The notes below the pieces were generated by a model. That model made no database searches. It was not told the origin of the DNA and saw nothing but the letters and a program-made list of their open reading frames with translations. The position numbers were made by a program, and so were the translations under genes. DNA of 54,791 bases from Phycisphaerales bacterium (lineage in GTDB: Bacteria; Planctomycetota; Phycisphaerae; Phycisphaerales; UBA1924), in NCBI GenBank assembly GCA_013360675.1, contig JABWBB010000008.1, positions 1 through 54,791 of the forward strand. Reading direction: 5' to 3'. Shown one piece after another: positions 40,680 through 49,322 of the stretch (the stretch's first letter is position 1; every line of letters starts with the position of its first letter).

Positions 40680-42874
40680 CACCGGCGCACTCGCTCCGTC
40701 AGGTATTGCGACAACCGTCGCCACCACTGCGAAAGCAACGGCTCGGCGGGCATCACGAACTTCACACGCGCCCGCGCCCCCGGCTGCAGCCCCGCGGGCA
40801 CAAACTCGGGTGTGATCTCGACCAGGAAGAGCGGGCGCAGGCTTGTGCCACGTTTCGGGTCGGTCGGATCGGGGGTCAGTTCTCCACCCGCGTCGGTCGA
40901 TAGCGACGATCGCCGGATCTCGCGCGACGCCGCCGGGGCCATGCGATCGATCCACCCGCCCACCTCGTCGCCCGCCGCCCCGCGCAGACGCATCCGCACG
41001 CCTACGGGCGAGCCCTCGCGAAAGACGTGCGGCTGATCATGGTCGTCGATCGACGCCCGCACCACCATGTCGTCCACACCCGCCACGAGCGCGATCAACT
41101 CGCCCGCGCGAAGGTACATGCCCAGCGCATCATCGAGCCTCGCCCCGCCCGGGATCACCACTACCCCGGGTATCACCGCCCTGATCTTGAGCGCAGCGAC
41201 CTGCGCTCGCGCCAGCTCAACCTGCGAGAGTGTTGCGGCGTGGCGCGTGCGGGCCAGCAGAAGTTCGCTGGGTGAAATTGCCAGGGCGGCGTCCAGCGCA
41301 ACCTCCGACGCCGCCAGATCAGATTCACTCGCCCTGAGCGAGGCTTCGAGGTCCGGGTTGGCCAGTGTCAGGAGAATCTCGCCCGCCTCCACGCGCTGAC
41401 CTGCCCGTGCGTGAACTTGAGCCACAAAGCCGTCGACTTCTGATCGCACGGGCGATTCGCGCCGCGGTTCGAGGGTCCCTGTCGCCACCGACGATGCTGG
41501 GGCGGGCATCACACCCAGCAGCACGATCAATGCCAACAGCACCAGCGCGGTCACGCCCATCGCCCGGGCGCGGCGCCCGGTGAGTTTGGGCGACAGGATC
41601 AGGTGGGCCGCGCCCTTCCCGATCGGGTAGAGCACCCACATCACCAGCGCCACCGCGCCCACTAAAACCCCAAGCCCCAGGTACTCGTCGCGCGAAAGCA
41701 GGATCGACACGATCGCCACCATCACGAACAACCGATATGGCGTCGAGGCCAGCCCATACGCAAGCAGCAGCGAAAACTCCGATCGACTCCACACCGGGGG
41801 GGCTTTGGTGTCGCGCACGCCAAAGGCCAGCCGCTCGGTCAAGAAAGTCAGCAGGTCGCGTGAGCGCTGCCACATGTTGGGGATCCCCGCCATGTCGGCG
41901 AGGATGTAGTACCCGTCGTAGCGCAGCAGCGGGTTGATGTTGAACAGGATCGTCGTCAGCCCCGACAAGAGCATCACGCTGTAGCAGACCGTGCGTACGG
42001 GTCCGGGCTCGGGCGTGGCCGCCCAGACCACCGCCGCGATCGCCGCCACGAACGTCTCGAAGAGCATCCCCCCCGAAGCCACGATGATCCGGTCCCGCGC
42101 CCGCGGGAAGCGCCACGAGTCCGACGCGTCGCAGTAGGGGAACGGAAAGACAAAGGCGATCAGCATCAGGCCGATCTCGGTGCAGCGACCGCCCAGCGCC
42201 TTGACCGCCGCGGCGTGCCCCAACTCGTGCCACGCCCGCAGCAGCACAAACACCAGCCCCAGCAGCCACAGATTCGACGGCGCGATCACCTGGTTCAACT
42301 GCGTGCCCAGGTCGCGCCAGTGCGTCGCAAGGGCGTACAGCCCCATCACCAGGACCGCCAGATATGCCACCAGCCCCCAGCGCGAAAAGATCGGTCGCAG
42401 CAGATACTCGGCCCTGACCAGGAACGGCTCGGGGTTCACCACGGGAATCGTCAGCGACATTCCCATGCCAAGGCGCTTTTTCCGACGCTTCTTGACCGCC
42501 TCGCGCCGTCGGCGTTCCACCATGTCGGGCGAGAGGGGCTGATCCCCCGCGAGCAGCCCGAACAACTGGAGTTTCGCCAGCAGGTCCACGCACTCTCGCT
42601 GCGTGGGCGCGTCGTCACCCAGTTGCACATTGCAGGCCTGCCACGCGTCGTCCACGCTGCGTCGGCCGTCGAGCATCCCCAGGAAGTAATACGCCGCTTC
42701 CGTCAGCCGATAGAACTGCCCCGCGGCAGGATCCTCGACGACGTACGACACCCGGTCGTCGCGCCCCTGACGCGTGACCACCGCGTGCGTCGCCAGCGCG
42801 GGGCGCGTCGCTCCCACGCGATACCACAGATCGCTGAACGAGTGGGCGGCGTCTTCGCGAAAGAGCGTCAGCAT
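40679..42874 (-). CDS. PqqD-like / M50 metalloprotease / HlyD adaptor fusion
   Basis: The 731-residue multidomain protein starts with a PqqD-like winged-helix region (about 1-110, with FYRLTEAAYYFLGMLDGRRSV). Next is a basic linker, then a polytopic zinc metalloprotease of the M50 (site-2 protease) type with HELGH (216-220) and the second motif NPLLRYDG (314-321). More helices lead to a HlyD-type adaptor from about residue 460 (lipoyl half-motif SEVDGFVAQVHARAGQRVEAGE) with a coiled hairpin. The PqqD-like part often binds peptide substrates. The gene follows the GAF-HlyD gene by 10 bases and overlaps the SecA-like gene. An envelope-spanning protease/export complex is inferred. Confidence 0.88.
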   Translation of the reverse strand: MLTLFREDAAHSFSDLWYRVGATRPALATHAVVTRQGRDDRVSYVVEDPAAGQFYRLTEAAYYFLGMLDGRRSVDDAWQACNVQLGDDAPTQRECVDLLAKLQLFGLLAGDQPLSPDMVERRRREAVKKRRKKRLGMGMSLTIPVVNPEPFLVRAEYLLRPIFSRWGLVAYLAVLVMGLYALATHWRDLGTQLNQVIAPSNLWLLGLVFVLLRAWHELGHAAAVKALGGRCTEIGLMLIAFVFPFPYCDASDSWRFPRARDRIIVASGGMLFETFVAAIAAVVWAATPEPGPVRTVCYSVMLLSGLTTILFNINPLLRYDGYYILADMAGIPNMWQRSRDLLTFLTERLAFGVRDTKAPPVWSRSEFSLLLAYGLASTPYRLFVMVAIVSILLSRDEYLGLGVLVGAVALVMWVLYPIGKGAAHLILSPKLTGRRARAMGVTALVLLALIVLLGVMPAPASSVATGTLEPRRESPVRSEVDGFVAQVHARAGQRVEAGEILLTLANPDLEASLRASESDLAASEVALDAALAISPSELLLARTRHAATLSQVELARAQVAALKIRAVIPGVVVIPGGARLDDALGMYLRAGELIALVAGVDDMVVRASIDDHDQPHVFREGSPVGVRMRLRGAAGDEVGGWIDRMAPAASREIRRSSLSTDAGGELTPDPTDPKRGTSLRPLFLVEITPEFVPAGLQPGARARVKFVMPAEPLLSQWWRRLSQYLTERVRR

Positions 42875-42884
42875 CGCCTCGACC

Positions 42885-44789
42885 TCACAGCCACCACCGC
42901 AGGCGGATCTCGTCCACCAGCGGACGCATCAGCCAGGCCAGCGTCGTGGTCAGCCCGTCACACAGACGCGCCACGCCTGTTGACCCCGGCGAGAGTGTTT
43001 CGGCCCTGCCCGCGTCCGTGATGATCGCATCGGCGATGTACACGTTGCGCCCCTGAACCGCTTCTGCCGCCGGCGTCACGCGATCCACACGCACCGCCAG
43101 GCGCTCGCCCGGCGTGGCGTTGAGCGAGATCCAGCCTTCCTGCCCCGTGCGAAGCCGGCGCACGTCACGCTCATCGACCTGCAGTCGCGCGATCCGTCCG
43201 TCGCCCACCACCTCGAACAATGCCTGTGTGGATTCGACGCTGGCGCCGACGAATTGATCGAGATCCCCCCGAGAAACCACACCGTTGATGGGTGAACGCA
43301 GCGTCGCCCGCTCGATGCGATCCTGAAGCAGACCGATCGCCGCGTCGTACCCCTGCGTCTGGGCGTTGAGCATCCGCACCTTGGCGTTCTCACCGCGGCT
43401 CATCGCCTGGTCGCGCTCGGCCTCGGCGGCGTCGCGCCGGTGCATCGCCTCGGCCAGTTGCAGGCGAAGATCATCCGTCCGCATCACGCCCAGCACGTCC
43501 CCGGCGTTGACGCGATCTCCCGGTTTGACGCGCACGCTCTCCAGATATCCGCGGAAGGGCGGCACCACCGTCCGCGTCACATCGGCACGGATCTCCACCG
43601 ATGCAGGCACCCGCGAAGGGATCGGCACCGCCGCCGCCAGCACCAGCACGATCAGCACGCCCAGCGCGATCAGTTTCGCCGCGGTATGACGCGGCCCGAC
43701 AATCCCGTCACCCAGGTCGAGCAGCCGATCACGTGTGACCGCAATGATCCCCCGATCGGCCAGGCGGCGTGTCCACAAGGCCGGCCCGGCCGTCTCCGCC
43801 ACCAGGCGCAGCAGCGGAATCGCCCCCGCGGGGAACGGGTCATCCGCCGCACGTTCGAGCAGCGCCACGCCCACCAAATCCCCCTCCACCCGCAGCGGGA
43901 GCGAAAGGATCGCCGCTGGCCCATACCGACGCGACAGTTCCCCGTGCGCCCGCGTCACGCGCCGCTCGCCCGGATCGTGCTCGAGCGCCTCGGGCGGCGG
44001 ATAGAGCACCTCGATGTCCTGCGTCGCGCACTCCTCCATCGCCCCTTCGATTGTCCGGATCGCGGGCGAGCGACGGTCGATCTCGTCGGCCCCGCTCACC
44101 GCTTCCAGCCGGATCGCCCCGCGCCACTCCAGGCCGATGCTCACGCGCGCGCACGCGAAGCGTCGCTTGAGTTCATGACACAGGATCGCGGCCATCGCCG
44201 CCGCGCTCTGCCCCTGCTGCCCCGCATCGAGCAGCTCGATCGCCTCGCGCAGCTGAATTTTCTGTTCCGCTTCGGCCAGGCACTGCGCCCGCCAAAGGAA
44301 GGCCTCGAAGTTGGCCGACGTCAGCGCGAGCGTCCGCAAGAGTCCCTGCGCGTTCCCGCTCCACCGGTCGGGCATGACCAGCAGACTTGCCCCCTCGGTG
44401 CGTCCATCCACCCTCAGCACCGACGCCAGCACGCTTCGTGAGGTTGCCTCGCCGTACATCGCCCCGGTCTTGGCCATCTCGAGCGATTCAACCCGCCCGG
44501 GGCCCGCGTCCCCGGCGATGCAGGCCTCGTAGCCCATCCGCTCGAGACGCGCCATCACCGCGTCGTTGAGGAACTTGGCTTCGGGGTCATGCTGGGCCAC
44601 CACGCCCGCCTTGCGCGACCCTGCTCCGAACAGGTACACCACACCCCCGACCGCCCCCGACAGCGACACCTGCAGTTCCAGCAGTGATGCGAGGAATGCG
44701 ACAAGGTCCGGCGGCGGCGAAGAGGCAGGTGCCTCGGACGCCGTCTCGGGAAGGCTGGGGAGTTGCTCTGCGGACTGTCCCGTGGTCAT
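42885..44789 (-). CDS. GAF-domain / HlyD adaptor fusion
   Basis: The 634-residue protein has an N-terminal cytoplasmic half with two GAF-like stretches (AVGGVVYLFGAGSRKAG and RFACARVSIGLEWRGAIRLEAVS). It then has a membrane helix (LIALGVLIVLVLAAAVPIP) and a HlyD-type periplasmic adaptor: VVPPFRGYLESVRVKPGDRV, an Arg/Glu-rich coiled-coil and LRSPINGVVSRGDLDQFVG. It is the first gene of a three-gene set with the M50-HlyD and SecA-like genes (10-base gap, then an overlap). The GAF half could sense a small ligand and control export. No outer-membrane partner is found next to it. Confidence 0.88.
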   Translation of the reverse strand: MTTGQSAEQLPSLPETASEAPASSPPPDLVAFLASLLELQVSLSGAVGGVVYLFGAGSRKAGVVAQHDPEAKFLNDAVMARLERMGYEACIAGDAGPGRVESLEMAKTGAMYGEATSRSVLASVLRVDGRTEGASLLVMPDRWSGNAQGLLRTLALTSANFEAFLWRAQCLAEAEQKIQLREAIELLDAGQQGQSAAAMAAILCHELKRRFACARVSIGLEWRGAIRLEAVSGADEIDRRSPAIRTIEGAMEECATQDIEVLYPPPEALEHDPGERRVTRAHGELSRRYGPAAILSLPLRVEGDLVGVALLERAADDPFPAGAIPLLRLVAETAGPALWTRRLADRGIIAVTRDRLLDLGDGIVGPRHTAAKLIALGVLIVLVLAAAVPIPSRVPASVEIRADVTRTVVPPFRGYLESVRVKPGDRVNAGDVLGVMRTDDLRLQLAEAMHRRDAAEAERDQAMSRGENAKVRMLNAQTQGYDAAIGLLQDRIERATLRSPINGVVSRGDLDQFVGASVESTQALFEVVGDGRIARLQVDERDVRRLRTGQEGWISLNATPGERLAVRVDRVTPAAEAVQGRNVYIADAIITDAGRAETLSPGSTGVARLCDGLTTTLAWLMRPLVDEIRLRWWL

Positions 44790-44877
44790 GGGTTAGGCGG
44801 CTCGCTCCGGCGGGGGTGCCGCTCGTGCGCCATGGTACAAGCCATACGACGTGCGGGTGGTGTCAGGTCCCGGTGTG

Positions 44878-44908
44878 AAAAAAAGAAGCCACGGGCAAGG
44901 CCCGTGGC
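44878..44908 (-). terminator. Terminator after the DUF3467 gene
   Basis: GCCACGGGC (44888-44896) pairs with GCCCGTGGC (44900-44908) around AAG. On the minus strand it is followed by TTCTTTTTTT (44887-44878). It separates the DUF3467 gene from the secretion-like operon downstream. Confidence 0.9.
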
Positions 44909-44969
44909 GTTCTCAATCATGGTCAGTTGAGCCACATCGAGGGGGCTTGCCCATCGCTGGGGGGCGTGA

Positions 44970-45302
44970 TTACTCGCTCAGGCGGGGGGCCGAACCGGGC
45001 TTGTTGCCGGGGTTCAACTGGATCTCACCGTTGCGCTCTTCGTACTGGCGAATGATCTGGCCCAGCGAGATGGCCAGACGCTTGGCCCCGCCCCAGTTCA
45101 TGACGACCCGCGAGCCGACGCTGAACAGCAGCGAAGGGTTGTTGTTGTCCGGGCCGGGGACCGGCAGGTTCATGCCAAAGTCGAGGACGACCTCGTCGTT
45201 GGTGGTCGACGTGCGGATGGTGTTCGCGTACGTCGTGGACATCTTGGATTCGTCGATCCGCAACTGGATCTGGCGCGACTCGGGGGGCTGGTTCTCTGCC
45301 AT
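44970..45302 (-). CDS. DUF3467 family protein
   Basis: The 110-residue protein has a family-typical body: IQLRIDESKMSTTYANTIRTS, VVLDFGMNLPVPGPDNN, VVMNWGGAKRLAISLGQII and YEERNGEIQLNP. DUF3467 proteins are small and soluble with unknown biochemical function. AAAGG precedes the ATG. It is a single-gene unit closed by the terminator at 44878-44908; upstream is a GC-rich region of about 165 bases before the tRNA-Leu promoter. Confidence 0.85.
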   Translation of the reverse strand: MAENQPPESRQIQLRIDESKMSTTYANTIRTSTTNDEVVLDFGMNLPVPGPDNNNPSLLFSVGSRVVMNWGGAKRLAISLGQIIRQYEERNGEIQLNPGNKPGSAPRLSE

Positions 45303-45467
45303 GGTGGGGGTACCTTTCCGGGCTCTTGGCCGCCGGGTCTACGGATGGCCTGACTGTTGGGCATTCCGGGCTCGCCCGGGCACGTCGCCCGGTCGCCCGC
45401 CCGTCCCGCAGCGCTCGCGCGTGGGGGCTGGGACTATACGTCGGGCGGTTCCATGAGTCGAGACAAG

Positions 45468-45496
45468 TTGTCGATCGACCTCGGGCGGGCTAGCCT
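45468..45496 (+). promoter_or_regulatory. Promoter of tRNA-Leu
   Basis: TTGTCG (45468-45473) and TAGCCT (45491-45496) are separated by 17 bases, 13 bases before the tRNA 5' end. The -10 hexamer is identical to that of tRNA-Arg at 27951. Confidence 0.65.
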
Positions 45497-45509
45497 AATG
45501 GGCATCGCC

Positions 45510-45593
45510 GCGGCTATGGCGGAATTGGCAGACGCGCTAGATTCAGGTTCTAGTGGGGTAACACCCGTGGAGGTTCGACTCCTCTTAGCCGCA
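45510..45593 (+). tRNA. tRNA-Leu(CAG)
   Basis: A class II tRNA of 84 bases: acceptor GCGGCTA (45510-45516) with TAGCCGC (45586-45592), discriminator A. The anticodon arm is CTAGA-TTCAGGT-TCTAG, giving CAG. A long variable arm (TGGGGTAACACCC) and T-arm GAGGTTCGACTCCTC are present. CCA is not encoded. Confidence 0.97.
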
Positions 45594-45595
45594 TT

Positions 45596-45630
45596 CGGCC
45601 CGTCCTTTCGAGGGCGGGCCGTTCTGTTTC
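45596..45630 (+). terminator. Terminator-like hairpin after tRNA-Leu
   Basis: CGGCCCGTCC (45596-45605) pairs with GGGCGGGCCG (45612-45621; one G-U pair) across TTTCGA, followed by a weak T-rich run TTCTGTTT. Termination may be incomplete, with some read-through into the gene at 45682. Confidence 0.65.
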
Positions 45631-45681
45631 ATGCCCGTTCGGGAGTCCGTTCCTTCTCAACCCCACTCGCGAGGTAGACCC

Positions 45682-45927
45682 ATGGACATCAAACGCATGA
45701 TCGAGGACCTCTCCCCGCAGGATCGCAAGAAACTAATGATCGGTGGGGGCGTCCTGATCCTGGCCATCATCGTGCTGGGGTACAACTTCATCGGTGGCGA
45801 GGCGGCCCCCGCCGGCGCTCTCGACGCCACCCAGAACGTGACCGATGCCCCGGTTGAACCCATGAAGCCCGGCGAGACACGCGGCAATCGCGCCCTGGCT
45901 CCGGGCGCACCCACCGGCGGTCAGTAA
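45682..45927 (+). CDS. Small one-TM protein, unknown function
   Basis: The 81-residue protein starts MDIKRMIEDLSPQDRKKLM, followed by one helix (IGGGVLILAIIVLGYNFI) and a Gly/Pro/Ala-rich outer tail (GETRGNRALAPGAPTGG). The start at 45682 is chosen because GAGG lies just upstream and the earlier frame overlaps the tRNA-Leu terminator. It is 60 bases before the RNase HII-like gene and could be co-transcribed with it. No family recognised. Confidence 0.72.
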   Translation: MDIKRMIEDLSPQDRKKLMIGGGVLILAIIVLGYNFIGGEAAPAGALDATQNVTDAPVEPMKPGETRGNRALAPGAPTGGQ

Positions 45928-45987
45928 CCCTCGGCTGGCTCCAACACGTCGCAGCAGCCTGCGGCGGGCGCACGAGGGAGGATCTCC

Positions 45988-46983
45988 GTGCTGATCGGCG
46001 GCATCGACGAGGCCGGGTACGGGCCCATGCTCGGGCCGCTGTGCGTCGCCATGACCGCCTTACGCGTCCAGGGGTGGGACTCGGAACGAACGCCTGATCT
46101 CTGGTCGCTGCTGGAGACTGGGGTCTGCCGCAAGCCCGGGCGGGGCGGCGCGTCGGATGCCTCGGGCCGGGTCGCGGTCGCCGATTCCAAGCAGATCAAA
46201 CTCTCAAACAGCGTCACCACGACGCACCCGCTGGTGCACCTGGAGCGGGGTGTGCTCGCCTTTCTCTCGCATCAAGACGGGGCACCCCCCGAAACCGACC
46301 ACACCCTCTTCGAGCGACTGGGCACCACATCCCCGACCCATGCGGCGTATGCGGGCGAGGCGACGATGCTCCCGGTCGCGCTCGATGCGGCGAGCATCGG
46401 TATTGCCGCGAACATCCTGGGGCGGGCCATGACCCGGGCGAGTGTCACGCTGGCCGATGCGCGTTGCGCCTGCGTGCCCGAAGCCCGCTTCAACGCGATC
46501 GTGCGCGAGACGCAGAACAAGGGCGAGACGACGGCCGGCGCAATCGGCGAGCACCTGCGCCGGTTTGTGGGTCTGGTCGAACCGGGCGAGCGTGCGGGGC
46601 TGGTCTGCGATCGCCTGGGCGGGCGGGCGGCGTACGCGGGGCTGCTGCGACGCGAACTGGGCGTGGACGAGGTAGAGGTGATCGAGGAATCGGACACACG
46701 CAGCCGCTACCTCGTGCACCACCCGAAGGTGCGCCTGGGGATCGCCTTCCTGACCGAGGGCGAGTCGGCGCACCTGCCCGTGGCGCTGGCCTCGATGATC
46801 GCCAAGTATGTGCGCGAACTGGCGATGCTCCGGTTCAACGCCTATTGGGGCGAGCGGGCGGCCAGCGCCCGCATCGAACTCAAGCCCACCGCCGGATATG
46901 CCTCGGACGCCAAACGCTGGCTCCAGGAGGCCGCAGCCTTACTGACGCCCGAGGATCGCCTGGCCCTGGTGAGGATCGCGTGA
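45988..46983 (+). CDS. RNase HII-like protein (RNase H fold), long form
   Basis: The 331-residue product has RNase HII-type marks: GGIDEAGYGPMLGPL (Asp7, Glu8), VADSKQIKLS, CDRLGGR and VALASMIAKYVRE. RNase HII removes ribonucleotides from DNA, but is about 200 residues; this protein has about 130 more, mostly in the middle. The fourth metal-binding Asp of RNase HII is not obvious, since the segment before ASMIAK reads EGESAHLP. Catalysis may thus differ. GTG at 45988 has GGGAGG 6 bases upstream. The stop overlaps the ribD GTG (GTGA), so it is coupled to riboflavin synthesis gene ribD. Confidence 0.78.
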   Translation: MLIGGIDEAGYGPMLGPLCVAMTALRVQGWDSERTPDLWSLLETGVCRKPGRGGASDASGRVAVADSKQIKLSNSVTTTHPLVHLERGVLAFLSHQDGAPPETDHTLFERLGTTSPTHAAYAGEATMLPVALDAASIGIAANILGRAMTRASVTLADARCACVPEARFNAIVRETQNKGETTAGAIGEHLRRFVGLVEPGERAGLVCDRLGGRAAYAGLLRRELGVDEVEVIEESDTRSRYLVHHPKVRLGIAFLTEGESAHLPVALASMIAKYVRELAMLRFNAYWGERAASARIELKPTAGYASDAKRWLQEAAALLTPEDRLALVRIA

Positions 46984-48110
46984 ACACCCCCAAGCGCATG
47001 CTCGACCTGGCGGCTCGCCTGGCCCTGCGTGGGGCGGGGCTGGTCGAGCCCAACCCGATGGTGGGGGCGGTGATCGTGCGCGATGGGCAGGTGATCGGGC
47101 GTGGGCACCATCGGCGCTTCGGCGGACTTCACGCCGAGCGAGAGGCGATCGATGACTGCATGGCGGGCGGGGGTGAACTTCGCGGTGCCACGATGTTTGT
47201 GACGCTCGAACCCTGCGCGCACGAGGGCAAGCAGCCCCCGTGCACGCGGGCGATCATCGAGGCGGGGATCGCGCACGTGGTCTACGCCGCCGCTGATCCG
47301 CACCCCAAGGGGCACGGCGGGGCGGCGGATCTGGCGCGGGCCGGTGTGCGCGTCGACCTGAGCGACGAGAGTCCGCTGGCGACGGGCGTGTCCGCGCCAT
47401 TTCGTCGCTGCGTGACGAGCGGCCAGCCCTGGGTGATTGCGAAGTGGGCGCAGACAATTGACGGTCGTGTGGCGACACGCACGGGCGAGAGCCGCTGGAT
47501 CAGCGGGGACGGCGCCCGTCGTCGCGTGCATCAACTGCGGGCGCGGGTTGATGCGATCATCACGGGGATCGGGACGGCGGTGGCCGACGATCCGATGCTG
47601 ACAGCCCGGGGGGTGCGGGTGCGTCGCACGGCACGCCGGGTCGTGGCGGACAACGATCTGGACCTGCCCCTTGATTCGGCGCTGGTGCGGTCGGCGCGTG
47701 AGGTGCCGCTGACGATCGCCTGCCTCGCGGACCTTGTCGGCTCGGGGATCATGAAGGACAAGCAGGACGCGCTCGAGAGGGCGGGAGTGGAGATTCTGGG
47801 AGTGCCGCACGGCGTGAACGCGCACCGCCTCGACCCGCGGGCCATGCTCCGCCTGCTGCACGAGCGGCACGGCGTGAGCACCGCGATGCTCGAGGCTGGG
47901 CCCGGCCTGACGGGCGCGTTCCTCGAGGCTGATTTGATCGACGAAGCGCGGGTCTATGTCGCGCCGATGATGCTCGGCGATGAACTGGCGGCGTCGGTCG
48001 CCGTGGGTCGCGTCGCCGAATCGCTTCGCGCGGGCAAGCGATTTGACCTGTGGCGCGTCAAGCCCATCGGCGGCGACGTTGAGATCACCTACCGACGCCC
48101 TGGGGTCTAG
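46980..48110 (+). CDS. ribD: Bifunctional riboflavin biosynthesis protein RibD
   Basis: RibD deaminates and then reduces the pyrimidine intermediate in riboflavin synthesis. The 376-residue protein has an N-terminal deaminase with zinc motif HAEREA and PCAHEGKQPPC, and a C-terminal reductase with WAQTIDGRVATRTGESRWISG and DAIITGIGTAVADDP, ending with ARVYVAPMMLG and ITYRRPGV. GTG at 46980 lies in GTGA over the upstream stop, chosen because the longer frame is antisense-type sequence inside the RNase HII-like gene. The stop TAG is shared with the convergent ygfZ gene in CTAG. No other rib gene is adjacent. Confidence 0.94.
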   Translation: MNTPKRMLDLAARLALRGAGLVEPNPMVGAVIVRDGQVIGRGHHRRFGGLHAEREAIDDCMAGGGELRGATMFVTLEPCAHEGKQPPCTRAIIEAGIAHVVYAAADPHPKGHGGAADLARAGVRVDLSDESPLATGVSAPFRRCVTSGQPWVIAKWAQTIDGRVATRTGESRWISGDGARRRVHQLRARVDAIITGIGTAVADDPMLTARGVRVRRTARRVVADNDLDLPLDSALVRSAREVPLTIACLADLVGSGIMKDKQDALERAGVEILGVPHGVNAHRLDPRAMLRLLHERHGVSTAMLEAGPGLTGAFLEADLIDEARVYVAPMMLGDELAASVAVGRVAESLRAGKRFDLWRVKPIGGDVEITYRRPGV

Positions 48111-49261
48111 CGCGACCCCTTCGACCAGAAAACCAGCGAAGGCTGCACCATGCCCGGCAAGGGAGTCACCCCCTCGTCGGCGGCGAGTGTCGTCCCCGCG
48201 GCTGCGAAGGCGGGCTTTACCTGCGCCAGGGCGATGGGTGCCGCTCCGAGCATGGGGCTGAGTGTTGAACTGGCCACGGCGCCCACGGGCTCGGGCGAGC
48301 CGGGAGCGGTCAGCAGTGCGCCGGCGATAGGCAGTCGGGGCAGGTCGCTCTCGTCCTGGGCGATCGAATCGAACCGGATCGCGACGAGCAGTTGCTTGGA
48401 ATGGCCGCGTGCGTGCATGCGGGCGACGACCTCCTGCCCGAGGTAGCACCCCTTGGTGAACGAGACCCGCGAGGCCAGCAGGCCCGTTTCGGCGGGCGTT
48501 GACTTTGGCCCGAAGTCGATGTTGTAGAGGGGCGTGCCCGCCTCGATCCGAGCGATGTTGAACGCGTGCCACCCGATCGGGCGTGCGCCCGTCAGGGCGT
48601 CGGCCAGGCGCGGGGCATCGTCGCGGGGCATGAGCAGTTCGAGCCCGATCTCGCCCGTGGCATCGTCACGCACGACCAGCGTGCACACGCCCGCGATCGA
48701 GGCGACACAGGCCTGGCCCTGTGATAGCGCCTCGAACGCGGGGCCCTCGTGATGGGCGGGGTCTTCGATCGTCGCGAGCAGTTCGAGCGACTTGGGGCCG
48801 TGCAGCGCGAGGCGGTGGTGCTTGGGGGTGGTATCGGCGAGCGTGACGTCCTCGGTGATGATGAAGGCGCCCAGCGTCTGCAAGGTGATGTCCACCGAGT
48901 GGACGTCCATCTCGAGCAGGGTGCGGTCGCCCAGTTCGATCACGCGGATGTCGGCGTCGATGCGGCCCTTGCGGTTGAGCCAGAAGGAGGGCCGCCAGTG
49001 GAACGCACGCAGGTCTTTGAGTTCCTGTGTGAGCATGCGGTTGATGAAGGGGATGCGATCGTCCCCGCGGACCTCGACCACTCCGCGGCTGGGCAGATCG
49101 AGCAGCACGGCCTGCTTGCGCAGGGCGGCGTATTCGAGTTCGAGTTCGCCAAAGGCCTCGACGAGTTCGACAGCCCCCGCGGGGTGATCCGTGGGGCCAT
49201 AGGGGACGAGCGAGGCCTGGGCCTGAAGGTGTCGATCACGCAGTGGGCTGACGCGGGCCAT
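48107..49261 (-). CDS. Folate-binding YgfZ/GcvT-like protein
   Basis: The 384-residue protein has the YgfZ signature KGCYLGQEVVARMHARG, whose Cys is the conserved active-site residue. The preceding region (RGVVEVRGDDRIPFINRMLTQE, HRLALHGPKSLELL) follows the aminomethyltransferase-like fold. YgfZ supports iron-sulfur cluster enzymes, including MiaB, and binds folate. The start at 49261 is the first ATG giving a normal N-terminus (MARVSPLRDRHLQAQ). The start is 61 bases from that of the M42 gene (divergent). Confidence 0.88.
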   Translation of the reverse strand: MARVSPLRDRHLQAQASLVPYGPTDHPAGAVELVEAFGELELEYAALRKQAVLLDLPSRGVVEVRGDDRIPFINRMLTQELKDLRAFHWRPSFWLNRKGRIDADIRVIELGDRTLLEMDVHSVDITLQTLGAFIITEDVTLADTTPKHHRLALHGPKSLELLATIEDPAHHEGPAFEALSQGQACVASIAGVCTLVVRDDATGEIGLELLMPRDDAPRLADALTGARPIGWHAFNIARIEAGTPLYNIDFGPKSTPAETGLLASRVSFTKGCYLGQEVVARMHARGHSKQLLVAIRFDSIAQDESDLPRLPIAGALLTAPGSPEPVGAVASSTLSPMLGAAPIALAQVKPAFAAAGTTLAADEGVTPLPGMVQPSLVFWSKGSR

Positions 49262-49322
49262 GGGCGCATCGTACGGGCGTGCGAGGGGCGTTCTACACTT
49301 CCGGCCTAAGGAGCCCACACCC

